A DNA stretch of 64,000 nucleotides from Anaerolineae bacterium (GTDB taxonomy: Bacteria; Chloroflexota; Anaerolineae; Aggregatilineales; UBA2796). Location of the stretch: assembly GCA_019637615.1 (NCBI GenBank), contig JAHBVJ010000012.1, positions 62,001 through 126,000 on the forward strand. Reading direction: 5' to 3'. A model generated the notes under the pieces. That model was not told the DNA's origin. It was given only the letters and a program-made list of their open reading frames with translations, and made no database searches. How positions within the stretch are numbered: the stretch's first letter is position 1; every line of letters begins with the position of its first letter. Below, piece after piece: positions 18,534 through 25,792 of this stretch. The position numbers were made by a program, and so were the translations under genes.

Positions 18534-19265
18534 CTACCAGCCGTGCTCCAATCGCACGATCAAGCGCTCTGGCAGGTCAGCGTAACGCATTTTCTCTTGC
18601 GTCTTGGCAATCGGGTACGGGATGCGCCGATGCTCCCAGATGGCCTTTTCAACGTCAAGGATCGAGTAAGCCGCGTCAGGGTTCGAGTCGCGCGGTTGTC
18701 CCACGCTGCCCGGATTCACGATCAGGCGGTGTCCGTTGAGTTCCAATTCGGTGCGGTACACAGGTTGCACGGCGTCCGTATCGCCCCGTTCAGACATCAG
18801 CCGATAAATCACCGGCGTATGTGTGTGCCCCACCAAACAGTATGGCGTTTCGAAGTGCGGGAAGTTCAACGCAGCGATCAGGGGGTCGAGGATGTATTCC
18901 CACACTGGTTCGCGTGGGCTGCCATGTGCCAGCGTATACCGTCCGAGCACAAACGTCGTCGGCAAGGCATCCAGATAGCTGATGTTATCGGGGCGCAATG
19001 TTTCCTGTGTCCAGTACACCGCCTTACGAGCATCAGCGTTGAAAGTACGAATATCCAACCGCCCCAATGCCGCCCAGTCGTGGTTCCCCGCGAGGCATAA
19101 GTGCGGCAGCGTCTTCAGCAAGTCGCAGCATTCATTAGGATCAGGGCCATAGCCAACCACATCGCCCAAACACCATACGTAGTCCCACTCGCCTTTAGCG
19201 TCCGCGAGCACCGTTTCAAAAGCAGCGAGGTTGGCGTGAATATCAGAGATGATCAGGACGCGCAT
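18534..19265 (-). CDS. Calcineurin-like metallophosphoesterase
   Basis: A 243-aa two-metal phosphoesterase with all the usual blocks: LIISDIHANLAAFE (DxH), WCLGDVVGYGPDPNEC (GDxxxxG), LAGNHDWAAL (GNHD), TLAHGSPRE and LVGHTHTP (GHTH). It resembles the YfcE/ApaH-like group that cleaves phosphodiesters or nucleoside polyphosphates, and it lacks the SbcD capping region. It is upstream of alkB on the same strand, 22 bases from its start, so the two are probably co-transcribed. Confidence 0.88.
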   Translation of the reverse strand: MRVLIISDIHANLAAFETVLADAKGEWDYVWCLGDVVGYGPDPNECCDLLKTLPHLCLAGNHDWAALGRLDIRTFNADARKAVYWTQETLRPDNISYLDALPTTFVLGRYTLAHGSPREPVWEYILDPLIAALNFPHFETPYCLVGHTHTPVIYRLMSERGDTDAVQPVYRTELELNGHRLIVNPGSVGQPRDSNPDAAYSILDVEKAIWEHRRIPYPIAKTQEKMRYADLPERLIVRLEHGW

Positions 19266-19499
19266 AATTTCCGTTCAGTCCGCTTGGAGAATGTCCGTTG
19301 TTCAAGACGACTGCAATGTTAGCATGAATCCGCCCATGATGCGAAGTCAGCTTCAGTAAATTTTGCCGGACTTCCGACGGTTGCGCTTTCGAAGCGGGTG
19401 CATTTGATACAGTGAGCCAAAACAACAACGCTGAGTCTGCCAAGCAAACCACTTAAACCACCATGACAATGTACTGCTATTTTCTTGCAAAACTTAGCG

Positions 19500-19528
19500 T
19501 TGACCAGCCAGAATCGCTGTGATATACT
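19500..19528 (+). promoter_or_regulatory. Sigma-70-type promoter for the tRNA-Ser pair
   Basis: TTGACC (19500-19505), a 17-base spacer and TATACT (19523-19528), placed 17 bases ahead of the first tRNA. This is the best promoter match in the window. Confidence 0.8.
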
Positions 19529-19545
19529 ACCTCCAATCTCCATGA

Positions 19546-19632
19546 GGAGAGATGGCAGAGTGGTTTATCGCGGCGCTCTTGAAAAGCGTTGTATCCGCAA
19601 GGATACCGGGGGTTCGAATCCCTCTCTCTCCG
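19546..19632 (+). tRNA. tRNA-Ser (anticodon UGA)
   Basis: An 87-base class II tRNA. The acceptor stem GGAGAGA pairs with TCTCTCC and the discriminator is G. The anticodon loop CTTGAAA gives UGA. A long variable arm (GTATCCGCAAGGATAC) and the T-loop GGTTCGAATCC are present. CCA is not fully encoded. Confidence 0.95.
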
Positions 19633-19655
19633 CCTTAACAATTCCATATGTAACT

Positions 19656-19745
19656 GGCGAGGTGCCAGAGTGGTCGATTGGGGTCGCCTGCTAAGCGATT
19701 ATGCGGGTTAAAACCGCATCAAGGGTTCGAATCCCTTCCTTCCCG
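19656..19745 (+). tRNA. tRNA-Ser (anticodon GCU)
   Basis: A 90-base class II tRNA, 23 bases after the UGA tRNA and probably in the same transcript. The anticodon loop is CTGCTAA, the variable arm is long (TATGCGGGTTAAAACCGCAT) and the T-arm is AAGGG-TTCGAAT-CCCTT. The acceptor stem GGCGAGG/CCTTCCC has a C-C clash at position 3-70 and a G-U pair at 4-69, which is unusual for a functional serine tRNA. Confidence 0.9.
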
Positions 19746-19751
19746 CACAAA

Positions 19752-19795
19752 CGAAAAAGCGCTTCGGACTGAATCCGAAGCGCTTTTTCGTTTTT
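19752..19795 (+). terminator. Rho-independent terminator of the tRNA-Ser operon
   Basis: A 17-bp stem (CGAAAAAGCGCTTCGGA pairing with TCCGAAGCGCTTTTTCG) around a 5-base loop, followed by TTTTT. With its A-rich left arm it could also stop minus-strand transcripts. Confidence 0.92.
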
Positions 19796-19810
19796 AATGC
19801 TGATCGCTAC

Positions 19811-20680
19811 CTATCTGGGTCTCATCTCAACCTCACTCATGGCGTACCGTGCATATCGAAAATCTCGGATTAGCGATATGCGCTCACCTTCCCACGTTAG
19901 CAAGATCACATACGCCGCTCGTGTTACATTTTCCTCAAGATCGTAGCCTAAGATCGCGGCTCGGCCCTCGATCTCCCCGACTGCAAATCGCCAGTCATGC
20001 GCGCGTGCGTACCCGCCGAAGTAATTCTTGGCGATTTCGTCCGCGCCCCGCAACTTCGCCCGATTGTACAGTTCTAGCCGCACCTCATCTGTCAGCATTG
20101 TGCGTAGTGTCTCGAAGTCACGCGCATTAAACCGATCGACGTACTGCTGCAACAACTCCTGTTCATGTACATTTCGCTTGGATGGCTTGCTGTCATCTTT
20201 TACGGCTAATTCACGCAGCCGTGTCCGCCCGCGATGCAGCGCCGCCTTGATTTCCGGTACCGTCGCATCTAGCATCTCCGAGATTTCCGCCAACGAGTAC
20301 CCCATTACGTCCTTGAAGATGACGCAGCTTCGTTGACGTGGCGCGAGTTTGACAAACAGCGATAACGCGAATGTCGCGATCTCTTTCTCCTCCAATGGCT
20401 GATCGGGCTGCGGGGCTATCGGATATTCGTCCAGCAGTTCCAACGCTGTGTCGTTGTTACGCCGCAGATAATCAATCGCCTTATTGTGCGTGATCCTGAA
20501 CAACCACCCGCGCAGATTGATCTCGTGTTCTAAGGACGCTACCGCCCCATACGCTTTGATCGACGCCTCTTGCACTACGTCCTCGCCATCAATCACCGAG
20601 CCAACCATCCTGCTGGCGTAGCGATGCAATTCAGGACGGATGCGCTGGATCAATTCCTCCAGCTCTTGCTGAGTTGTCAC
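19811..20680 (-). CDS. ECF sigma factor with SnoaL-like C-terminal extension
   Basis: A 289-aa ECF sigma factor. Region 2 includes RYASRMVGSVIDGEDVVQEA and RGWLFRITHNKAIDYLRR. Region 4 includes LAPRQRSCVIFKDVMGYS and the recognition helix of LAEISEMLDATVPEIKAAL. About 110 residues beyond region 4 form an NTF2/SnoaL-like fold (LLQQYVDRFNARDFETLRTM). That tail is typical of the SigJ/ECF41-type groups, which often lack a classical anti-sigma factor and use the tail for self-control. It follows the SDR gene by 21 bases on the same strand, so the SDR may be a co-transcribed partner. Confidence 0.9.
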   Translation of the reverse strand: MTTQQELEELIQRIRPELHRYASRMVGSVIDGEDVVQEASIKAYGAVASLEHEINLRGWLFRITHNKAIDYLRRNNDTALELLDEYPIAPQPDQPLEEKEIATFALSLFVKLAPRQRSCVIFKDVMGYSLAEISEMLDATVPEIKAALHRGRTRLRELAVKDDSKPSKRNVHEQELLQQYVDRFNARDFETLRTMLTDEVRLELYNRAKLRGADEIAKNYFGGYARAHDWRFAVGEIEGRAAILGYDLEENVTRAAYVILLTWEGERISLIRDFRYARYAMSEVEMRPR

Positions 20681-20701
20681 GCGTTTTCAACGCTCCATAG
20701 T

Positions 20702-21460
20702 TCAATTCAACGCCGCTAACCCGTTACCCGTGATTCCGTACACCAACCCTTCATGGTATGCGCTGTCCGTTACCAGTGATACCGCACCCTCTCCGACCAT
20801 TTTCGGCGTCAACGGCGCGCTTCCCATGCGCTCCAAAAATTGCTCTTTAGTGATGCCCTGTCGCGCAGCATACGTTGTCGCAGCAGTATTCCCTAATGCC
20901 GTCGCGCCTACAATTTGCTGTGGCACAAGAACCACAAATCGGATGCCCAGAGCTAAAGCATTGGCTTCCTGCTGCAAATATTGTCCTAACAGCAATTGCG
21001 TACGTTTAGCTCCTGCGTAACTACCAGAGAGCGGCGACCCATTAAGCGACATTGCCGCGCCGCTCGAAACGATCACGACGACGCTGCCTTGCGGCAAAGG
21101 GGCGAGTAGTGCTTCTCGCCCAAAATGGAATGTTGCTTTAACATCCGTTTCCCACGCGCGGTTAAATTGATCCCACGACATCTCATGGATCGGCATCATA
21201 GCTGGAATTGCACCCGCGTTCAGCACCAAAATATCCGGTTGGATGTCGCGCACTGTTTGCGCCGCCACCTTCGGGTCACTCGCGTCACCAGTTACAGGAT
21301 GGACACTTTTTATCTCTTGCTGCAATGCGTCCAGATGTCCGGCATCGCGAGCCAACGCCCATACCATCGCGCCTTCCGCTGCAAAAGTTTCGACGATTGC
21401 GCGCCCCAGACCACGGCTCCCGCCCGTCACCAACACCCGCTTATCCTTCAAGTTGATCAT
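20702..21460 (-). CDS. Short-chain dehydrogenase/reductase
   Basis: A 252-aa Rossmann-fold oxidoreductase. The cofactor loop is VLVTGGSRGLGRA, the acidic VTGDASD follows, NAG appears in LVLNAGAIPAMM, and the catalytic set is Ser in VIVSSGAAMS with Tyr and Lys in GSYAGAKRTQ. The YxxxK spacing is kept. The start at 21460 gives the normal N-terminus (MINLKDKRVLVTGG) with AAAGGG 9 bases ahead; the longer frame adds 12 non-conserved residues. Substrate unknown. The ECF sigma gene follows downstream. Confidence 0.88.
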   Translation of the reverse strand: MINLKDKRVLVTGGSRGLGRAIVETFAAEGAMVWALARDAGHLDALQQEIKSVHPVTGDASDPKVAAQTVRDIQPDILVLNAGAIPAMMPIHEMSWDQFNRAWETDVKATFHFGREALLAPLPQGSVVVIVSSGAAMSLNGSPLSGSYAGAKRTQLLLGQYLQQEANALALGIRFVVLVPQQIVGATALGNTAATTYAARQGITKEQFLERMGSAPLTPKMVGEGAVSLVTDSAYHEGLVYGITGNGLAALN

Positions 21461-21647
21461 GATGAGTTGCCCTTTAGGTTGCTTTTCTCGTTGCATCTCT
21501 ACAACGAGTAGGCTGGTGAAAAAGGTACGCTTTTGCGATCAACTTCGAAATTCATTTCCAAAAGCCTGCGCTTGTCATATAGACGGCGCAGTTTTTTTGT
21601 TTTATCGTGATCATATCAATTCAAATCACACAGTATTTGGACGCTTC

Positions 21648-22313
21648 ATGAATACCGACGCACGATCACGACCCGATTCGACCTACTTCTCGCTTACCAC
21701 GCTGCCCGCCAACTATCGCCTGATCCGCAAACTTGGTATCGACTCTCCCCGCACCTTCTGGGCGCTGAACATCGCCGCCCTCGTCCCTTTCTTGCTCAGT
21801 TTTTGGCTCTTTCTGCAAATTGATGGTCTGCTGAACCTCTACTACCGGGTTTCTGATCCGGTCATCTGGCTCAACAGCACCGAACGCGTCGAACTTTCTT
21901 TGGTAGTCATCCCGCTCGTGATTCTGATGTTGGCAATGCATGAACTCTGTCACGGGCTGGCTTACCGCGTTTTTGGGGCAAAACCGCGCTACGGCGTCAA
22001 TCTGCGCAAATTCGTGGCCTATGCCTCGGCAGAAAATTACTACATCTCGCGGAATGCCTATGTCTTGGTAGCCTTAGCGCCTTTGGTGCTGCTCTCACTG
22101 CTAACCGTGATCGGCATAGCGCTGACAGGGGGGACGGTGCGCCTGATCGTCGTGCTGCTCGGTGCTGCCAATGCGGGCGGCGCGATTGGCGATCTGTGGT
22201 TCACATGGGTTTGTGTGCGGTTGCCTACCAGCCTTTTAGTGCGTGATCATGGCGATGGAGCCGAACTCTACCTTCCCGCTTCACTTGGGCAGCCCGCTCA
22301 AGATCAAGATTGA
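21648..22313 (+). CDS. DUF3267 putative zinc metalloprotease (membrane)
   Basis: A 221-aa membrane protein with four to five hydrophobic segments. The second carries a zincin signature in MLAMHELCHGLAYRVFGAKP (HExxH). The pattern HELxHGL...FGAKPRYG and the later YISRNAYVLVALAPLVLLS are typical of the DUF3267/M50-like group. A role in intramembrane or juxtamembrane proteolysis is the family inference; no substrate is known. ATG 21648 is preferred because the first 135 codons of the longer open frame overlap the opposite-strand SDR gene. Confidence 0.8.
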   Translation: MNTDARSRPDSTYFSLTTLPANYRLIRKLGIDSPRTFWALNIAALVPFLLSFWLFLQIDGLLNLYYRVSDPVIWLNSTERVELSLVVIPLVILMLAMHELCHGLAYRVFGAKPRYGVNLRKFVAYASAENYYISRNAYVLVALAPLVLLSLLTVIGIALTGGTVRLIVVLLGAANAGGAIGDLWFTWVCVRLPTSLLVRDHGDGAELYLPASLGQPAQDQD

Positions 22314-22523
22314 CACGATTGCCGCGAACATAAACAGCATCACGATCAAACACCCGAATCGCAGTACGCACCCGCCGAGCTGTCCGAGCGTGCGTACTGT
22401 CACAATCGCCCCGATCACGACGAGGATGCCGAGGATCAGCGCGGTCAAATGACCAAGGCTGATGCCTTCGATGAATGTTGGCTGGGAAAATAGCTGCTGA
22501 AATGACTTGATGAGTTCTTCCAT
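22281..22523 (-). CDS. Small two-helix membrane protein
   Basis: An 80-aa protein with an amphipathic N-terminus (MEELIKSFQQLFSQPTF) and two hydrophobic helices (about 24-43 and 52-77). It overlaps the 3' end of the DUF3267 gene by 33 bases tail to tail. I do not recognise a family. Composition and helix pattern favour a real gene over an antisense shadow. Confidence 0.6.
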   Translation of the reverse strand: MEELIKSFQQLFSQPTFIEGISLGHLTALILGILVVIGAIVTVRTLGQLGGCVLRFGCLIVMLFMFAAIVSILILSGLPK

Positions 22524-22555
22524 ATGTCGTGCCCACCTCGATAATTTGTCCCATC

Positions 22556-22594
22556 GCCCCTCGCCTTGCGGGAGAGGGGGCGGGGGTGAGGGCT
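22556..22594. repeat. G-rich palindromic repeat, copy A (39 bp)
   Basis: CCCCTCGCCTTGCGGGAGAG is the 5' part, followed by GGGGCGGGGGTGAGGGCT. It is base-for-base identical to 30395-30433. Three looser relatives lie near 29595, 29762 and 30258, all with a CCCTCTCC-type arm, a short loop, a complementary arm and then a GGGTGAGG tail. Confidence 0.8.
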
Positions 22595-22665
22595 AACAAC
22601 CGCCTCAGCCGCAAAATTTCTATCAGAAATTTTACCTTTTGTAACAACTTTGAGCTACTTTACAC

Positions 22666-22694
22666 TGGACATTTCAGAACGAATTTGCTATAAT
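22666..22694 (+). promoter_or_regulatory. Sigma-70-type promoter for the SWIM gene
   Basis: TGGACA (22666-22671), a 17-base spacer and a perfect TATAAT (22689-22694). It lies about 50 bases ahead of the GTG start at 22744. Confidence 0.7.
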
Positions 22695-22743
22695 ATTAGG
22701 GACGATAAAGTTCAAGATCAGGAAGCCCATGATGAGGTGAAGT

Positions 22744-23118
22744 GTGATACCCACTCAACTCAAAGACCTACAAGCCAAGAGTCGTAAATTGCAGATTAAG
22801 CTGCTCAATCCAGAACGTACAGGCGAACCCTATCGGGCGTTGGTGGAGAGTAGTTCTGCACTCAGTCACTTGGTGACCATCCGCTTCGGGCGTGACGGCA
22901 AGATCGACGCAACCTGCACCTGCGCATGGGCAGAACACGGCGGCATCGGATGCAGTCACGTCATCGCGGTACTCAATCACTTGGCGGAACTCAAGCGCTC
23001 CAGCCTGAGCTTCTGGCCCACGCAAGAAGAGGCACGCCGTCAAAAGCGCCGCACCTTCCATCTGACCACTCAGCGTGGCGACGATGGTCTCTGGATCACC
23101 AGCCGCCATCCCGCCTAG
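22744..23118 (+). CDS. SWIM zinc-finger-like small protein
   Basis: A 124-aa soluble protein. Residues 57-76 read ATCTCAWAEHGGIGCSHVIA, a CxC...CxH arrangement that fits the SWIM zinc-binding motif used for DNA or protein contact. The rest has no recognised fold. GTG is the likely start: the ATGATG just upstream runs into TGA after three codons, while GAGG lies 6 bases before the GTG. SWIM domains usually sit inside larger ATPases or transposases. Here it stands alone behind its own good promoter. Confidence 0.72.
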   Translation: MIPTQLKDLQAKSRKLQIKLLNPERTGEPYRALVESSSALSHLVTIRFGRDGKIDATCTCAWAEHGGIGCSHVIAVLNHLAELKRSSLSFWPTQEEARRQKRRTFHLTTQRGDDGLWITSRHPA

Positions 23119-23249
23119 TACCCATCAACTCCACTCGTTGGATCGCGAGCCACGAGTTGTAGTCTGCGCCCGCGTCAGCCTGAATTCCTTCCCGAATTCA
23201 TACGGACGCGCGGCGCAGTTTTTTCCACTAACCCGATCGGATTTCGCCC

Positions 23250-24569
23250 CTAATCCTCGCCCCGATTGAGCCTATTCATCACCGCCATCCGTATCTGATC
23301 CACACTCAGCCCGTTAGCGCCTAACATATGCATTACCGCCGTATTCCTTTGCTCGGCAAGCCCAAGCAGCATATGCTCCGTCCCGACGTAATCATGCCCA
23401 AGTGCGTGAACCTCCGCGCTGGCAAAAACCACGACCTGACGGGCAGCGGCACTGACCAACGGATCGCTTTGTTGGCTCTCCCCGCGTGTACACAACAGAC
23501 GCGAATGCTCAATACCGATACCAAACTCACTGAGCACACGCCCCGCAAATCCGTCGCCATCGCGCAGCAAGCCGAGCAGCAAATGCGTCGGGCTGATTTC
23601 CGCTTGACGCATTGCCACCGCTTCCAGTTTGGCAAATTCCAACGCCGTTCGCGCCCGCCGCGAGAGTGGTAGCTGGTCGCTTCCCGCATCGTCCCAACGC
23701 GCAGGTAACGCGAGGCCATCCACTGCCATTTCCTTAGCGAAATCGCCCACCGGATATTGCACTTCGGTCAGATACTCGGCAGGATCAGCCGTATCATCCG
23801 CCCCGCGCAAAATAACCTCACGTGCTGGGCCAAGGTAATGGAGACGATGCGCGTTCAAAAACGTGTTCAACGCCGCATACACGCCGCCGAGTTGTTCATA
23901 ACGGCCATGCAGCAAACAGGTGATCACCCTATCAAGGGCGGGGATCATGCGGATGCTCATCTGCCGTCCGTTGGAGAGCAGAATAGCATCTGGCCTTGCC
24001 GTCTCGACCGGAATCGCCACCTCGATATCCAGATCGACATCACGATAACCCGCGTGGTGATACAAGAGGATCGGTGGCGCGCTAACGCTGATCGGCTGTC
24101 TACGTAAAGCTGCCCTCACTTCCTCGATCAAACGATCTCTTTCCGTCATGGTGGGCGCGATCTGGCGGATCGATAACACGCGTTGCGAGTCCACTTTCTT
24201 CGTCACGATTTCATACGTCGGCATCTGGTTCTCCATGTCAATCTGCCTGAGTCGGATGTCGAGCCTCATCAACCGCGCCTGTGCTTCTTCGATTTCTTGC
24301 TGCGCTTCACGTCTTTTCGCTTCCAGCCTCCCGCGCATTTCCTCGGCACTCATCTCACCATTCATCATGGTCGTGATCTGTTCCAGAGCCAATCCCAAAT
24401 CTTTCAGCGCCAAAATACGATTCAGTCGGGGAAGTTGATCCAGCGTGTAATAGCGATACCCCGTGAATCGATCCACTTCCGCTGGTCTGAACAACCCCAG
24501 TTCATCGTAAAATCGCAGTGTCTTGATTGGGACTTGGGCAAGGCGCGAGAAATCGCCAATCTTGAGCAT
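23250..24569 (-). CDS. MerR regulator fused to GyrI-like and Clp-N domains
   Basis: A 439-aa three-part protein. Residues 1-75 are a MerR winged helix (MLKIGDFSRLAQVPIKTLRF, YDELGLFRP, GYRYYTLDQL). A coiled linker (80-115) leads to a GyrI/BmrR-like effector-binding domain (about 120-280, starting YEIVTKKVDSQRV). Residues about 300-435 hold two Clp-N repeats (ARTALEFAKLEAVAMRQAEI, THLLLGLL and later YVGTEHMLLGLAEQ). MerR-GyrI proteins are common ligand-sensing regulators; the Clp-N tail, normally a substrate or adaptor-binding part of Clp ATPases, is the odd element. It may tie control of this regulator to Clp proteolysis (inference). Confidence 0.88.
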   Translation of the reverse strand: MLKIGDFSRLAQVPIKTLRFYDELGLFRPAEVDRFTGYRYYTLDQLPRLNRILALKDLGLALEQITTMMNGEMSAEEMRGRLEAKRREAQQEIEEAQARLMRLDIRLRQIDMENQMPTYEIVTKKVDSQRVLSIRQIAPTMTERDRLIEEVRAALRRQPISVSAPPILLYHHAGYRDVDLDIEVAIPVETARPDAILLSNGRQMSIRMIPALDRVITCLLHGRYEQLGGVYAALNTFLNAHRLHYLGPAREVILRGADDTADPAEYLTEVQYPVGDFAKEMAVDGLALPARWDDAGSDQLPLSRRARTALEFAKLEAVAMRQAEISPTHLLLGLLRDGDGFAGRVLSEFGIGIEHSRLLCTRGESQQSDPLVSAAARQVVVFASAEVHALGHDYVGTEHMLLGLAEQRNTAVMHMLGANGLSVDQIRMAVMNRLNRGED

Positions 24570-24661
24570 GGCACCTCCAACGCGGCGAAAAAGCTCTCAT
24601 TCCCTAGCATGGAGTATCCAGTAAATGGAGAGTCAAGAGGGGATTTTCAGACGGCATCCTC

Positions 24662-25660
24662 TCACGGACACGCCACCAGATTGGGCTGATCGGGGATCGT
24701 CACGCTGATTCCCGCCTGATCGGCTTGTGCCTGCAATTGCTGCCGTGCCATCGACCATTGTTCCAGTGCATAGCGCGGAATCCACGACTTGAACGCATCG
24801 CGCGCCATCTGGATGAACGCCTCTTTATCGCGGTAGAAAATCCCCGTCGCGATATTCTGATGATAATCTACCGTCAAACTGCTCGGATCGTAGGCGCACA
24901 ACGCGATGCCGTACTGTTGACTAACCACATCCGCGATGAAGGTCACTTGCGCCGTGCCCGTCACGTCCGCTTGCTGACCGACCAACCGCTCCAACCGCCC
25001 TGTGTCACGCTCGTATCGGTATCCGACGTTGACCGCCAGCGTAGTCTGCAAGCGCGGGATCGGCGTTGCGGACGGTGTGATCGTGGGCGTCAAGGTAATC
25101 GTCGGCGTGAATGTTGGCAGCGGCGTCAGCGTAATCGATGGCGTGAAGGTGGGAGTGGGCGAATACGTCGGTGTGTTGCTCGGAGTAAAAGTGAATGTGT
25201 CCGTCAATGTCGGAGTTGGCGTTGCCGAATAGGTCGCGGTGTTGCTCGGCGTGTAGGTCAGAGTATCCGTCACAGTTGGCGACGGCGTGAAGGTTTGCGT
25301 AGGCGTGGGTGAGTAACTCGCCGTATTGCTTGGCGTCAAGGTAGGTGTTTCCGTGACGGTTGGTGATGGCGTAAACGTCGCTGTTGCCGTCGCTGTGATG
25401 GTCGAACTCGCTGTGAACGTCAGCGTGATGCTTGGCGTCGGCGTCGGGATCGCGGTATTCGTGTTGACAGCGGTTGGCGTCAGCGTAATGCTGGCAGTTG
25501 GCGTTACCGTCTGGGTGATCGTCACCGAAGAGGTCGCCGTCATCGTCTGTGTAATCGTGCGCGTCTGAGTGACAGTTGGTGTGCCCGTCTGTAACGGATT
25601 CCCGATCGGCAGCAGTCGTGGCAGCACGATGAACAGGCACAACAGCAGTACCAGTGTCAC
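24662..25660 (-). CDS. Membrane-anchored protein with Thr/Pro-rich stalk
   Basis: A 332-aa protein with one N-terminal hydrophobic helix (LVLLLCLFIVLPRLLP), about 165 residues of degenerate T-P-T/S repeats (for example ITLTPTPTFTPS-type units) and a C-terminal soluble domain of about 130 residues, beginning LQTTLAVNVGYRYERD, that I do not recognise. This layout is a surface domain on a stiff, probably glycosylated stalk. The frame start is a GTG at 25660 with no ribosome site. A CTG at 25696 sits 9 bases after AAGGA and would add TPRRSVSLTGL, a better cytosolic lead-in to the helix. Divergent from the LAL regulator. Confidence 0.75.
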   Translation of the reverse strand: MTLVLLLCLFIVLPRLLPIGNPLQTGTPTVTQTRTITQTMTATSSVTITQTVTPTASITLTPTAVNTNTAIPTPTPSITLTFTASSTITATATATFTPSPTVTETPTLTPSNTASYSPTPTQTFTPSPTVTDTLTYTPSNTATYSATPTPTLTDTFTFTPSNTPTYSPTPTFTPSITLTPLPTFTPTITLTPTITPSATPIPRLQTTLAVNVGYRYERDTGRLERLVGQQADVTGTAQVTFIADVVSQQYGIALCAYDPSSLTVDYHQNIATGIFYRDKEAFIQMARDAFKSWIPRYALEQWSMARQQLQAQADQAGISVTIPDQPNLVACP

Positions 25661-25792
25661 GAGACCAGTCAGGGAAACAGATCGTCGCGGGGTCAGGGTA
25701 GACGTTCCTTCAACTTACGCTGCTCGATGTGATACACTAACCTTATCTCAGAGTACGAACCCTAGTTGGCTGGCGTTGGTAAGGGTTGCCCG

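Noticed and set aside
18534..19265. Phosphoesterase considered as the SbcD partner of SbcC
   Set aside because: At 243 aa it lacks the SbcD capping domain, and its motif context fits YfcE/ApaH-like enzymes; the AlkB gene also separates it from sbcC.
24980..25600. Periodic GTCGGCGTG-like repeats considered as DNA repeats or an array
   Set aside because: They are the coding sequence of degenerate Thr/Pro stalk units and vary freely at DNA level.
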